From positions 1 to 64,000 of the forward strand of contig CAWEOT010000001.1 of NCBI GenBank assembly GCA_963810775.1: DNA of 64,000 nt, in the 5' to 3' direction. Below, one piece after another: positions 1 to 8,861 of this stretch. The DNA is from DATBVX01 sp963810775. Lineage in GTDB: Bacteria; Pseudomonadota; Gammaproteobacteria; Steroidobacterales; Steroidobacteraceae. The position numbers and the translations under genes are program-made. Under the pieces are notes generated by a model that searched no databases, was not told where the DNA came from, and saw nothing but the letters and a program-made list of their open reading frames with translations. Numbering within the stretch: position 1 is the first letter of the stretch; each line of letters opens with the position of its first letter.

Positions 1-1
1 A

Positions 2-388
2 GGCGCTCCGCGCACGCATCGAACGGCTGCGGGGCGGTTGCGTGCAGGAGACCCCGACATGCCCGCCGATGAACTGCAAGTTGCGATTGATCGGGCGGAG
101 CAAAAGCGGCGCGAGCTGGAAGCGACGCAACAGCCACTCGCACGCGAGTCCGCGAAGATCCTGCCAATGCTCACGAAGGCCGCCACGCTCTACCGACGCC
201 AAATCACGGCGGGGCTCGACGGTAATGCGCGCGAGGCGCTCAAGGCGCGGGTGATCCTGCGCGACCTTCTCGGCAAGGTCAGCCTCGAGCCCGAGAAGGA
301 CGGGAGCCTGTGGGCGGTTTACGGCTTGCAGCCCGCCGCGCTCGTGCGGCGGGCCACAGGGACAGGGTATCGGGGTGACAGGATTTGA
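2..388 (+). CDS. C-terminal part of a large serine recombinase (partial)
   Basis: The frame is open from the left edge, so only the last ~128 residues are visible. They show a charged coiled-coil-like stretch (AIDRAEQKRRELEA), then ARVILRDLLGKV and LWAVYGLQPAALV. Such tails follow the zinc-ribbon region in large serine recombinases of mobile elements; this family call rests on pattern memory, not a search. Catalytic and DNA-binding parts lie outside the window. The last codons (GYRGDRI and stop) lie inside the adjacent tRNA-Pro gene on the other strand, so the natural C-terminus was probably cut or replaced at that junction. It could also be a remnant. Confidence 0.5.
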   Translation, partial: GAPRTHRTAAGRLRAGDPDMPADELQVAIDRAEQKRRELEATQQPLARESAKILPMLTKAATLYRRQITAGLDGNAREALKARVILRDLLGKVSLEPEKDGSLWAVYGLQPAALVRRATGTGYRGDRI

Positions 389-443
389 ACCTGCGACCTA
401 TACGTCCCGAACGTAGCGCTCTACCAGGCTGAGCTACACCCCG
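370..443 (-). tRNA. tRNA-Pro (anticodon CGG), atypical
   Basis: Reverse-strand cloverleaf of 74 nt: acceptor CGGGGTG/CACCCCG, D-arm GCTC/GAGC, anticodon loop TTCGGGA (CGG, reads CCG codons), T-arm GCAGG/CCTGT with loop TTCAAAT, discriminator A. No CCA is encoded, although the tRNA-Thr elsewhere in the window does encode CCA. The anticodon stem CTACG/CGTAT has a C-U mismatch at its top pair. Both oddities are in the 3' half, on the side facing the recombinase tail, as if that half had been rebuilt by insertion of an element. It may still be functional if CCA is added post-transcriptionally. Confidence 0.85.
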
Positions 444-615
444 AGTTAGTGTCGGCGGCGCGTGAAAATGAGCCGACGGCGAGGGCGCGAAGTGTACTGA
501 ACAGGCCCTTTTGCTTCAACTGCTTGCGATTGCTGAACCGCGCTCGGCGCACGTCAACCAGGCGCACCCTGGTGCGTTATCTCCCCAGGAGCAAAGGACG
601 CTACAGGAGATCTCC

Positions 616-1211
616 ATGAAATCGTTCGGAATCTGGACCGTGATCGTGATGGCGAACGCGCTTAGCGCGACCGCGTGGAGCGCCGATGTGGTCGAACGCG
701 ACCAGCAGCGCGACGTCAATCAGCAGGAACGCATCGAGCAGGGCCTGGAGTCGGGCGAGCTGTCGACCAGGGAAGCTGGACAGCTCGAACGCGAGCAGGA
801 ACCGTGTCGACAAGATGGAAGCGCGTGATCTCAAGGATGGATCGATCAGCGCCGCCGAACAGGCGAGGCTCAAGGCGCTCGAGAACAAGACGAGCCAGGA
901 CATCTATCAGCAGAAGCACGATGCCCAGCTCGGCAATCCGGACTCGAAGTCCTCCGAGCGCATGCAGGCCGACGTGCAGCGGAATGTGAATCAGCAGCAG
1001 CGGATTCAGAACGGCATCGACAACGGTTCACTCACGAACCGAGAAGTCGGAGCGCTCGAGCGCGGCCAGTCGCATGTCGACCGCGACGAGGCGAATGCTG
1101 CTGCAAACGGCCGTGATGCGTGCCGGCGAGCAGCAACGCGTGCAGGGCGCCGAGAATCACCAGAGCAAGCGCATGTATCGCAAGAAGCACAACGATCGCT
1201 GGACGGGTTGA
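616..1211 (+). pseudogene. secreted Gln-rich tandem-repeat protein, two frameshifts
   Basis: ATG at 616 follows a good ribosome site (AGGAGA, 605-610). The product begins with a signal peptide (MKSFGIWTVIVMANALSATAWSA). Two related repeat units can be read, one with VNQQERIEQGLESGELSTRE and one with VNQQQRIQNGIDNGSLTNRE, each followed by LERxQ and a VD-rich linker; then comes AGEQQRVQGAENHQSKRMY to a TGA at 1211. Reading through needs one base skipped near 798 and another near 1110, so the gene is broken or the sequence has two extra bases. Similar small secreted proteins are known to me only as hypothetical. Function unknown. Confidence 0.6.
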
Positions 1212-1252
1212 TCGCACAGATTGCCTGCGATCGTGCGGGATCGCAGCGACGC

Positions 1253-1280
1253 AAGGCCGCCTCCGGGCGGCCTTCTCTTT
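1253..1280 (+). terminator. rho-independent terminator
   Basis: Perfect 9-bp stem AAGGCCGCC (1253-1261) / GGCGGCCTT (1266-1274) with a TCCG loop, followed by TCTCTTTT. It closes the repeat-protein gene on the plus strand and abuts the TAA of the convergent anti-sigma gene. Confidence 0.85.
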
Positions 1281-2051
1281 TAGCGCCAGCCGCTTCGTTG
1301 TGCGGCTGCTTCCGCAGCGGCGTCCAGCGGCTCGCCCGCAATTTGTTCCTCGACCGTTTGCAATACTGCCGCTGGTAGCGAGGATCCTGCCGGGCTGTAT
1401 GTGCCCGTTCCTGCCGATGCTGCGTCGACGCGCGACAGCGCCTGAAGAGTCCAATCGTCGTCCTGATGACACGCTACCCCGGCGAGGCCGCCGCCCTCGC
1501 GCGTCACAAAGGTGCGGCAGTAGTCGCCCGACTTGGAGCGAAAGCTCACCCCGATACGGGTCGCGGCAGCAGCGGATTGGGTGCCTGCGAGTTGATTCGT
1601 GAGTGCTTCGGCCAATGTGGCCTGCGCCACGAGCCGTCCGTCTTTCTCGGTGAATGGCGTCAGTTCTGGCGAATGCCACAACAACTGCGCGATGAATGCG
1701 CCGAGGACGACGCTCGCCGCGATCGCACTCCACTCGGGCCATGACCAGCGTCGTGCGGCACGTCCGACACCGCGCTTTCCTATCGCGCACCTGTGCAAGA
1801 TCAGCGACGTTTCGATGCTCGGACGCCGACGCAACGGGCGCATTGCGTGCGGCGGTGACAAGGCGATCGGGTACCGGTTCGTTCAGCACATCGTTGAAGG
1901 CCGCACGCAACTTGTTTCGCAGCGCGCGCTGGCGCGCGACACGGCGCGCCAGCTCCGGGTCGGACTCCATCGCGCGCTCCACCTCATTACGGGTCTGCGC
2001 GTCGAGCTCGCCATCGACGTACGCCATGACCTGTTCATCGGAGATCGTCAT
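1280..2051 (-). CDS. anti-sigma factor (frameshifted)
   Basis: ATG at 2051 overlaps the expected sigma stop in the classic ATGA manner. The N-terminus MTISDEQVMAYVDGELDA is the typical cytoplasmic zinc-finger-type anti-sigma start, here without a clear HxxxCxxC. After residue ~90 the reading continues in another frame, with extra base near 1775, into GRAARRWSWPEW, one membrane helix (SAIAASVVLGAFIAQLLW) and a periplasmic domain of ~125 residues that ends at the TAA at 1280. It should hold the neighbouring ECF sigma factor at the membrane. The two frames fit end to end, so the break is a single-base event. Confidence 0.7.
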
Positions 2052-2573
2052 CGCTCGTCCTCGAGGAGAATCGCGGCCAGACGCATCTCGACCGCGCGCC
2101 AGGCGACTCGTCAAAGTGCCAATCGGTACGTCGAGCACTTCGGCCGCTTCCTTGTACGAGAGACCTTCGACGAGCACGAGACCGATCGCCATGCGCTGCT
2201 CCTCCGGCAATTGAGCCATGGCCGACTGCAATGCGATCGCGTCCTGGTCACTCGTGCTCGCACCGACGTTCTCTCCGGCTTCGGCGGGCGCGAACACGCG
2301 ATCGCGGCGCACGCGGGCGCGCACTTCGTCGATCCAGGCGTTGCGCATGATTCCGAACATCCAGCTCTCCAGCCGCGCCTCTTCTTTCCACTGCCCGAAC
2401 TTGAGCAGCGCCCGTTCCACTGTGACCTGCACGAGGTCGTCCGCATCGTGCGGGTTGCGCGTGATGGTGCGCGCAAAGCGCCGCAGCCGCGGCAGCAACT
2501 CGATGATCTCATCGCGGAAGAGTTCAACCGCGCGGCTCATGGGTCTCGAAACACGGACGATCCGGGCAGGCAT
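2048..2573 (-). CDS. ECF (sigma-70 family, group 4) sigma factor, 3' frameshift
   Basis: Region 2 reads LLPRLRRFARTITRNPHDADDLVQ and region 4 ends with LSYKEAAEVLDVPIGTLTSR, both standard for extracytoplasmic-function sigma factors. Start chosen at 2573 (MPARIV) because GGTGGAAG lies just upstream; MSRAVELF at 2540 is the alternative. Near 2081 one extra base changes the expected ending ALAAILLEDER-stop into a readthrough that fuses sigma in frame with the anti-sigma gene. If the extra base is real, a sigma/anti-sigma fusion would be made. It probably controls its own operon and perhaps the divergent protease gene. Confidence 0.8.
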
Positions 2574-2638
2574 TTTCTTCCACCCGGTAAGACAAATAAA
2601 TCGGTTGCAACAGGCGCATCGGCGGCTAAGGTAACGCC

Positions 2639-4013
2639 ATGCGGACCCGTCACGCTCAACTTCCTGTGCAGCCTCGCTCGCATGCGCGCGGCATGCGGGG
2701 TTTCGCGCGCGTGTGTTTGGGTGGACTCGGCCTTCGTGTGGCTGCAGGCATCGCAAGCGCAGATCACCTTGCCCCAGGTACCAGTGCCGAATCTCCCGGT
2801 GCAGTTGCCGGGGGATGTCAACAAGACCGCCGGCAGCATCACCGGCCAGCTCGATGTGGAGCAATTACGCAATGCACGCCTGGTGCGGGTGCAGGACTTG
2901 CTGCGCAAGAATCGCGACACCCTCGAAGCGGACCCGAAAGGCGCACCGATCGTACGCAGTGAGGTGCTGGCCTTCTCACCAACCGAAGCGGCGCTTGAAA
3001 GTGCGAAAGCCGCTGGCTTCGGAGTGCTGCGCGAAACCGGACTGAAGGAATTCGCGGCCAGGATCGTGACGCTGCAAGCGCCGCCGGGCATGTCGACCAG
3101 GCGCGCATTGAAAGAGCTGCGCAAACTCGACCCGGGCGGGACTTACGACTTCAATCACCTCTACACCGAAACAGGAGCCATCGAGACGGCAGCGCAGCCC
3201 GACAGCACGGTGCAGACGCCGTCACAGTCCGGAGCCGGTCTCAGAATCGGAATGATCGATCGCGGTGTCGACGCGACGCACGCGGTCTTTCGCGACTCGA
3301 AGCTTCACCTGCACGGCTGCGGCGACCGACCGATGCCGGATCCTCACGGCACGGCCGTCGCCTCCCTCATCGCCGGCCAGGCAGCCCAGTTTCACGGCGC
3401 GGCGCCGGGAGCCGAGATCTACGCGGCCGACGTCTTCTGCGGTGTGGTGCGCGGCGGTTCCGTCGATCTCATCGCAGATGCATTCGCGTGGCTCGTGGCC
3501 GAGAACGTGCCGATCATCAACGTGAGTCTCGTCGGGCCGCGCAACATGATGGTCGAATACGTGGTGAAAGCCGCGATCGCCCGTGGTCACGTCATCGTTG
3601 CGGCGGTCGGGAACGACGGCCCTGCGGCGCCCGCATTGTTCCCTGCATCCTATGACGGCGTCGTCGGCGTAACGGCCGTCGATGCGCATCAAAAAGTGAT
3701 CATCGAAGCTGGGCGCGGTCCGCAGGTCGATTTCGCGGCCCCTGGAGCCGACATGGCGGCGGCAATTCCCGGCCAGAACTTCGGCTCTGTTCGCGGGACG
3801 TCATTCGCGGCGCCCATCGTGACAGGGTTGCTGGCGTCTCAGCTGGCGGGAATCGGCCAGGCTCCCGCCGAGACTGCGATCGCCACGCTCATTGGCGAGG
3901 CGATCGATCTCGGCGCAAAGGGTCCGGATGCCGTGTATGGCAATGGCCTGGTGGGCGAGGGCCTGCGCGTGGATGTCGCTACGGCTGGCCTCATAGAAAA
4001 GGTGTCCAAATAA
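2639..4013 (+). CDS. secreted subtilisin-like serine protease (S8)
   Basis: The catalytic triad is complete: Asp in GMIDRGVDATH (codon at 3258), His in DPHGTAVASLIAGQ (codon at 3345) and Ser in GTSFAAPIVTG (codon at 3801), with the oxyanion Asn in AAVGNDGP (3612). A ~140-residue pro-region precedes the domain. The ATG at 2639 has a ribosome site (TAAGG), but its frame must shift by one base near 2740-2760 to reach QITLPQVPVP; otherwise translation would start at 2682 in the protease frame with a poorer signal peptide. It lies divergent from the ECF sigma gene, so sigma control is plausible. Exported to periplasm or medium. Confidence 0.85.
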
Positions 4014-4106
4014 GTCAAATTGGGCGCGGGAAGAAACCGGCCTCCCCGGTCGTCATTGTTGTTGAAGGTCGCGGATTGTCCGCGGCGTCTAACAGGAGTG
4101 ATGACC

Positions 4107-4844
4107 ATGAAGACTCATCGTTTCTTGGCGAGCGTCGCGGTGGCCTCGGTCCTCGCGAGCACGTCTCCCGCGTATGCCCAGGTGTTGGGCGGCGGACTGA
4201 GTGGCGCTGTGAATGGCGCCATGAACGGCACGCTCTCGGGCGGGCCCAACGGGATCGGCGGAATGGCCACCGGCACCGGCTCAGTCACCGGTTCGATCGA
4301 TGGCCAGACCGACGCGATCGATCGCGTGGGTCACCGGGCCAAGGGCACAGCCGACGCAGCTGCAGATCGTGCGCACATCGCAAGCGGTAAAGCGCGTGAC
4401 AAGGCGCAGTCGACCGCGGGCCAGGCGCGTGACAAGACCACATCGACCGTCGATGAGGCACGCAATGTCAGCGGTTCCGTAGCGGGCTCGGTGAGCGGCA
4501 CCGCGAACGGTGCGGCGAACCTCGCCAACGGTGCTGACTCCGCTGCGAATGGCGCAGGCACTGCGGCTGCGAGCGGCAGCATCCTCAAGGATGTCGATGC
4601 TCAAACGCCGGATAGCACGGGCACGCCGAACGACAGCGATTCGAATCACAGCCTCTCACTGGGTGGAGCGCTCGATGCTTCGGGCGGCGGTCAGGGTGGC
4701 CTGGTCACCGACTCTGCGGCAGCGAACGCGTCGGCGGATGGCAACTCGAGCACCGCGGGCAATGCACGCGTGAACCGCTCGGGTGCCGATGCATCGGTGC
4801 AGCACGCTGATTCGGCGAACGCAGACGCGTCTCCCTCACGCTGA
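4107..4844 (+). CDS. secreted Ala/Gly/Ser-rich low-complexity protein
   Basis: AGGAG at 4094-4098 fits the ATG at 4107 (8-nt gap) better than the ATG at 4101. Signal peptide MKTHRFLASVAVASVLASTSPAYAQ. The 245-residue product has degenerate short repeats: first GLSGAVNGAMNGTLSGG-type, then KARDKAQSTAGQARDKTTS helix-like heptads, then a Ser/Asn/Ala-rich tail. This resembles apolipoprotein/LEA-like or wall-spacer proteins rather than an enzyme. It follows the protease by about 90 nt and ends at a strong terminator, so it may be co-transcribed. Function unknown. Confidence 0.75.
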   Translation: MKTHRFLASVAVASVLASTSPAYAQVLGGGLSGAVNGAMNGTLSGGPNGIGGMATGTGSVTGSIDGQTDAIDRVGHRAKGTADAAADRAHIASGKARDKAQSTAGQARDKTTSTVDEARNVSGSVAGSVSGTANGAANLANGADSAANGAGTAAASGSILKDVDAQTPDSTGTPNDSDSNHSLSLGGALDASGGGQGGLVTDSAAANASADGNSSTAGNARVNRSGADASVQHADSANADASPSR

Positions 4845-4861
4845 GCCACGTAAGGCGTCAC

Positions 4862-4897
4862 AGCGGCGGAATCCCCGGATTCCGCCGCTTTTTCTTT
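4862..4897 (+). terminator. strong rho-independent terminator
   Basis: A perfect 13-bp stem, AGCGGCGGAATCC (4862-4874) with GGATTCCGCCGCT (4877-4889), is followed by TTTTTCTTT. It terminates the low-complexity protein gene on the plus strand; no T-run serves the minus strand. Confidence 0.92.
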
Positions 4898-4937
4898 ATG
4901 CCGGGATGCGCGCCAACCGCAGTAACCTGACTGAAAC

Positions 4938-6366
4938 CTACTTGCCCGATGCGGTGTGCTGCTGGTGATCCTCAAAGGACAAACAGTTCGGTGGTGCCGC
5001 TTCCGGCCCGCCCGCGATGCAGATGGCGGTCGACAGCGAAAAGATCGGCTGTCCGCGGTCTTTGAAGGTTGCCTCCGAATACAGGGCGCTGTAGTGATCG
5101 CGACTCAAGCGCTCACGGCACGTAAAGCCGGTTGGCGAGCGCTCGCAACGCTCCTGCGACCAATGGGCTTCCCGAAAATCTCGGGTCGAGCTGCTCGCGC
5201 TCCAGGCAAGGAGCTGACGCGGCTTTCGACCTGGCGCCACATCCAGCTCGAGGGAGTTCGAATCGGGGGCTCTGAAGGACCAGGCGAGTTCCGGTAACGC
5301 CTGGCCGCGAGCGGAATAACGAAACAGCGCGCTCAGGCCCCCGACCAGGCGATCTACGTCCCGCAGGCCGTGGCCCTGGTTCGGCATGTACAGCACGCGC
5401 TTCGGCTCGCGGCAGGTCGTTCCAGTAGAGCTTCAGCGCATCGAGCGGCCAGTAACGATCGTTCGTTCCGAGCAGGATGAGCTTCGGTTGGCCGAGGTTG
5501 GCGCGATAGCTGTAAGGATCGACCATCGCAATGAGTTTGCGGCCGAGATCCGAATCGATGCGGCCGGGAAGGTCGATATCCTCGTAATCGCGGATCTCCT
5601 CGGACAGTTCGCCGAACGTCGCGCGCTGCAGCTCGATCTGCGCTCGCATGTTGAGCATGTCGATGACCATTGGTGCGACGCTCGCGACGCGCGGATCCAC
5701 CGCAGCTGTGAGCCACGAGGTCCAGCCCCGCTTGGACGCCCCAGTGATCGTGAAGCGCTCGACCGGAATCTGCCAGCGTTGCCGCGCGATCTCCTGAACG
5801 GCGTCCATAGCGCGCGCGGCACTTTTCACCATGGGCAGGAGGAGAGGCCAGTCGGCCTCGCCGCTCTTGAGATATGAGTCGAACGTGTAGGCGATGAGCG
5901 CATCCTCTCTCCGGTCGAACAGCGGTTGATACGGTACCTGTCTCACCACTGCCACGGGAGCGCGAATCGCGGCAGCCAGGCGCGTGAAGACCTGCGCCTC
6001 GCGCGGCAGGTCGCCCGGCTCGGTGCTCTCGTATTCCGGTTTCCAACGACCACCGTCGATGAACAGCAGTGCCTGCCTGGATGCAGCGTCGATCTTCGCC
6101 GGGCGGAACACGATCAGCTGATGTTTCCAGGGAATGTCCCGCCACGTCTGAGAGGTGAGGATCACCTGGACATAGTCCGCGCCGCCGAGGTGTCCTGAGC
6201 CCACCTCGCGCCACGAATAACTCGCATCGGGTTTCGCCACGTATTGCGCGAGCTCGCCATCGGCATCCGCGCGCCGTATGACGCTGCCCGCGATCAGACA
6301 TGCGGCGACCGCGCACAAGACGCCGCGACGGCAATCAGGAAACTGCAAAGTAGCCGGGTCCGACAT
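4938..6366 (-). CDS. PhoPQ-activated pathogenicity-related (PqaA-type) hydrolase, frameshifted
   Basis: An alpha/beta-hydrolase-like secreted protein. ITGASKRGWTSWLTAAVDPRV carries the nucleophile-elbow Ser, and GTNDRYWPLDALKLYW follows, both typical of the PqaA family. A hydrophobic signal segment (GVLCAVAACLIAGSV) begins near residue 15. One extra base near 5412 ends the main frame early; the next frame gives EPKRVLYMPNQGHGLRD with the expected catalytic His region and a C-terminal domain down to the TAG at 4938. The start overlaps the end of the upstream CPBP gene by 32 nt, suggesting coupled translation. Substrate unknown. Confidence 0.75.
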
Positions 6367-6979
6367 GCATTCGATGCGTCATGCTCAAGGGCAGGGCGCC
6401 GGAGACAACGAACGATACCGCCGCATGCGCGATCCCCAGCACGAGCACATTGGGCGCGCGCCGGTACAGCGTGCACGAAACCACGCCGGCGGCCAGGCTC
6501 ACGGCCAGCAACAGTGGGTTCGGCATGTGAAAGATTGCGAACAGCAGGGCCGCGCCCAGGGTCGCTGCCCGCGGACCTTGCAGGATCTCGAGAAGGCGCT
6601 GGTAGAGGACGCACACCAGGCCGTATTGCTGAGCGGTTCCCCACGCGACCATCCAGGGTAACGCCGCCATCGTTCGGGTGAACGAGGGGAAATGCCATGC
6701 GTCCAGCGCGGCCCCAAGCGCCAGGAACAGGAATGAGGCGATACCGACGGCGATAAGCGCGCCGCGCAACGCGGCTCGCCAGTTGTCCAGCCTGAATCCG
6801 ATTTGTCGTGCTGACTCGCCACGGCGCAGATGACCAACGATCCCGACTCCAAAGTACAAGACCACCAAGAGCCAGGCGCTTCCGGGGAAAGTGCCCTGCC
6901 AACCCCAAATGTAGGAAAGGACGAGCGCAGTCAGCGCCGTCACTTCCATCACAGCAGCTAAACGCCCCCGCGCCTCCAT
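6335..6979 (-). CDS. CPBP-family intramembrane protein, variant active site
   Basis: A 214-residue polytopic membrane protein. The CPBP (Abi) core is visible: GTAQQYGLVCVLYQRL, FAIFHMPNPLLLAVSLAAG and LGIAHAAVSFVV. The usual EExxxR motif reads QQ here, a variant that occurs in part of the family, while the two His motifs remain, so proteolytic activity is uncertain. It shares an overlapping operon with the PqaA-like gene. Possible roles known for the family are prenyl-protein processing or membrane protection. Confidence 0.75.
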   Translation of the reverse strand: MEARGRLAAVMEVTALTALVLSYIWGWQGTFPGSAWLLVVLYFGVGIVGHLRRGESARQIGFRLDNWRAALRGALIAVGIASFLFLALGAALDAWHFPSFTRTMAALPWMVAWGTAQQYGLVCVLYQRLLEILQGPRAATLGAALLFAIFHMPNPLLLAVSLAAGVVSCTLYRRAPNVLVLGIAHAAVSFVVSGALPLSMTHRMHVGPGYFAVS

Positions 6980-7115
6980 TGTCCGCTCCCTGTGACTCAG
7001 TGACAGACCCGCAGCCTTGGAAGTTCAGTGATTGTGCCGCCGCGAGCCTGAATGAATCGCGCGCGATGGGGAGAGCCAGGCCAGTTCCACCAGTATCGCG
7101 ATTACGCGGTGGGGA

Positions 7116-8084
7116 TCAGTAGCTGCGTTCGACCGCGAAGGTTGCGAGCGAGCGCAGCGCGCGCGAATACGGTGATTCCGGAATTTCTCCGAGTGCGATG
7201 AGCGCGGCATCTGTCTCGGCGCGGGCCACACGCGCCGTGTATTCGAGTCCGCCGGTCGCTTCAATGGCCTCAGTGATGTGAGCGAGCTCCGCGAGGCCAC
7301 CCTGCTCGATAGCGAGGCGGATCGCTGCGCGCTGCTCCGGGTTACCGTTTTTCAGCGCATGGATGAGCGGCAGTGTCGGCTTACCTTCCGCGAGATCGTC
7401 GCCAAGGTTCTTGCCACGCTCATCCGCGCTGCCGCGGTAGTCGAGCAAATCGTCGATGAGCTGAAATGCGGTGCCGACGTGTCTTCCATACTCCGCCAGT
7501 GCCTTGCGATCGGAGTCCCTGGCGCCGGCGAGCACGGCCGCAATCTCGGCGCCAGCTTCGAAGAGCTTCGCGGTCTTGCGGTATATGACGTTGAGATAGC
7601 GCTGCTCGGTCGTTTCCGGATCGTGCGCATTGAGGAGCTGCAGCACCTCGCCCTCGGCGATGGTGTTGGTGGCATCCGCCATGATGCTCATGATCCCGAG
7701 CGCTCCCATTTGCGCCATCATCTGAAAGGCGCGCGAATACAGGAAGTCGCCGACCAGCACGCTGGTTTCGTTGCCCCAGATCTCATTCGCGGTATCGTGT
7801 CCGCGGCGCATCGACGAACCATCGACAACATCGTCGTGCAGGAGCGTCGCTGTATGGATGAACTCGATCAGCGCCGCGGCATCGATGTGCTGACGTCCGC
7901 GATAGTTCACGGCATGCGCGGCGAGAAGCACCAAAAGGGGTCGCAGGCGCTTGCCGCCGCTCGCGATGATGTATGACGACACCTGGTCGACCAAAGCCAC
8001 TTCGCTATGCAGGCGCTCGCGAATGCGCTCGTCGACTGCCGCCAGATCATCGCTCACCAGCTCTCGGATATCTTCTATTTTCAT
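7116..8084 (-). CDS. ispB: octaprenyl (polyprenyl) diphosphate synthase
   Basis: Trans-type prenyl elongase of 322 residues from ATG 8084 (MKIEDIRELV), close to E. coli IspB length. Both Asp-rich motifs are present: LLHDDVVD (Asp 84, 85, 88) and LIDDLLDY (Asp 211, 212, 215), plus GGKRLRPLL for diphosphate binding. It makes the ubiquinone side chain from FPP and IPP in the cytosol. It is divergent from rplU-rpmA-obgE, the standard gammaproteobacterial arrangement. The longer frame to 8147 runs into the rplU promoter region and is not preferred. Confidence 0.95.
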   Translation of the reverse strand: MKIEDIRELVSDDLAAVDERIRERLHSEVALVDQVSSYIIASGGKRLRPLLVLLAAHAVNYRGRQHIDAAALIEFIHTATLLHDDVVDGSSMRRGHDTANEIWGNETSVLVGDFLYSRAFQMMAQMGALGIMSIMADATNTIAEGEVLQLLNAHDPETTEQRYLNVIYRKTAKLFEAGAEIAAVLAGARDSDRKALAEYGRHVGTAFQLIDDLLDYRGSADERGKNLGDDLAEGKPTLPLIHALKNGNPEQRAAIRLAIEQGGLAELAHITEAIEATGGLEYTARVARAETDAALIALGEIPESPYSRALRSLATFAVERSY

Positions 8085-8128
8085 TGAGTTACGAGGTACG
8101 GGAGGAGCGCATGGTAGCGGCAAAGCGT

Positions 8129-8157
8129 TTGACCCGCCAGCGCTCAACCATTAGAAT
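8129..8157 (+). promoter_or_regulatory. sigma-70 promoter of rplU operon
   Basis: TTGACC (8129-8134) and TAGAAT (8152-8157) are separated by exactly 17 nt, about 55 nt upstream of the rplU ATG. This near-consensus pair suits a highly expressed ribosomal operon. Confidence 0.75.
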
Positions 8158-8211
8158 TCGCAGCCTTTTTTCACCAGCCCAAACTCCCGACGGGCGCTCA
8201 GGAGAACTCAA

Positions 8212-8523
8212 ATGTTTGCGGTGATAGCGACCGGCGGCAAGCAGTACCGCGTGCAGGAAGGCAGCGTGCTGCGGATCGAGAAACTGCCCGAGGCGCAGGG
8301 CGCATCGGTTGAATTCGGCCAGGTGCTGCTCGTTGGTGAGGGCACCGACATCAAGCTCGGCAAGCCCTTCGTCGAGGGCGGCAAGGTCACCGCGACCATT
8401 CAGTCGCATGGCAAGGGCGATAAGGTGCGGATCGTGAAGTTCCGCCGTCGCAAGCACTACAAGCGAGAGAAGACTCACCGTCAGCCGTACACCGAAATCA
8501 AGGTGACGGGCATTGTTGGCTAA
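8212..8523 (+). CDS. rplU: 50S ribosomal protein L21
   Basis: 103 residues, same length as E. coli L21. MFAVIATGGKQYRVQEGS at the start and KFRRRKHYKREKTHRQPYTE near the end are hallmark segments. The protein binds 23S rRNA in the large subunit. A GGAG ribosome site precedes the ATG. First gene of rplU-rpmA, 14 nt before rpmA, transcribed from the promoter at 8129. Confidence 0.98.
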   Translation: MFAVIATGGKQYRVQEGSVLRIEKLPEAQGASVEFGQVLLVGEGTDIKLGKPFVEGGKVTATIQSHGKGDKVRIVKFRRRKHYKREKTHRQPYTEIKVTGIVG

Positions 8524-8537
8524 GAGAGGATTGTTCC

Positions 8538-8795
8538 ATGGCACACAAGAAAGCAGGCGGTAGTACCCGCAACGGTCGCGACTCGCAGAGCAAGCGGCTT
8601 GGCGTCAAGAAGTTCGGCGGCGAAAAAGTGCTGGCCGGGAACATCCTGGTTCGCCAGCGCGGCACGCAGTGGCACCCGGGCGTGAATGTCGGGATTGGCA
8701 CGGATCACACTCTGTTCGCGAAGGCCAACGGGCACGTTGCGTTCAAGGTCCGTGGTAAAGCGCGTAATACTTTCGTGGACGTCGTCACCGAGTAG
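8538..8795 (+). CDS. rpmA: 50S ribosomal protein L27
   Basis: 85 residues. The N-terminus MAHKKAGGSTRNGRDSQSKR is the conserved tail that reaches the peptidyl-transferase centre; no cleavable N-terminal extension is present, as expected outside Firmicutes. GNILVRQRGT and VGIGTDHTLFA follow. It ends 25 nt before a terminator that separates it from obgE. Confidence 0.98.
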   Translation: MAHKKAGGSTRNGRDSQSKRLGVKKFGGEKVLAGNILVRQRGTQWHPGVNVGIGTDHTLFAKANGHVAFKVRGKARNTFVDVVTE

Positions 8796-8820
8796 GCTCA
8801 CCCCGCCAGACATGGAGCGA

Positions 8821-8850
8821 AAAACCCCGGCGTTGCCGGGGTTTTTGTTT
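8821..8850 (+). terminator. terminator between rpmA and obgE
   Basis: Perfect 11-bp stem AAAACCCCGGC (8821-8831) / GCCGGGGTTTT (8835-8845) with a GTT loop, then TTTTTGTTT. It lies only 12 nt before the obgE ATG, so obgE depends on readthrough or an internal promoter. The hairpin end may also affect obgE leader folding. Confidence 0.9.
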
Positions 8851-8861
8851 AAGGCCCGGCA

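Noticed and set aside
1599..2640. Long N-terminal extension of the subtilase frame
   Set aside because: It runs antisense through the sigma and anti-sigma genes and has no family features before the protease pro-region.
1032..2864. 610-residue minus-strand open frame
   Set aside because: It is an artefact of the frameshift joining the sigma and anti-sigma genes plus non-coding extensions at both ends; the real genes are listed separately.
7278..7976. 232-residue plus-strand frame opposite ispB
   Set aside because: Shadow of a strongly conserved gene; no motifs or ribosome site.
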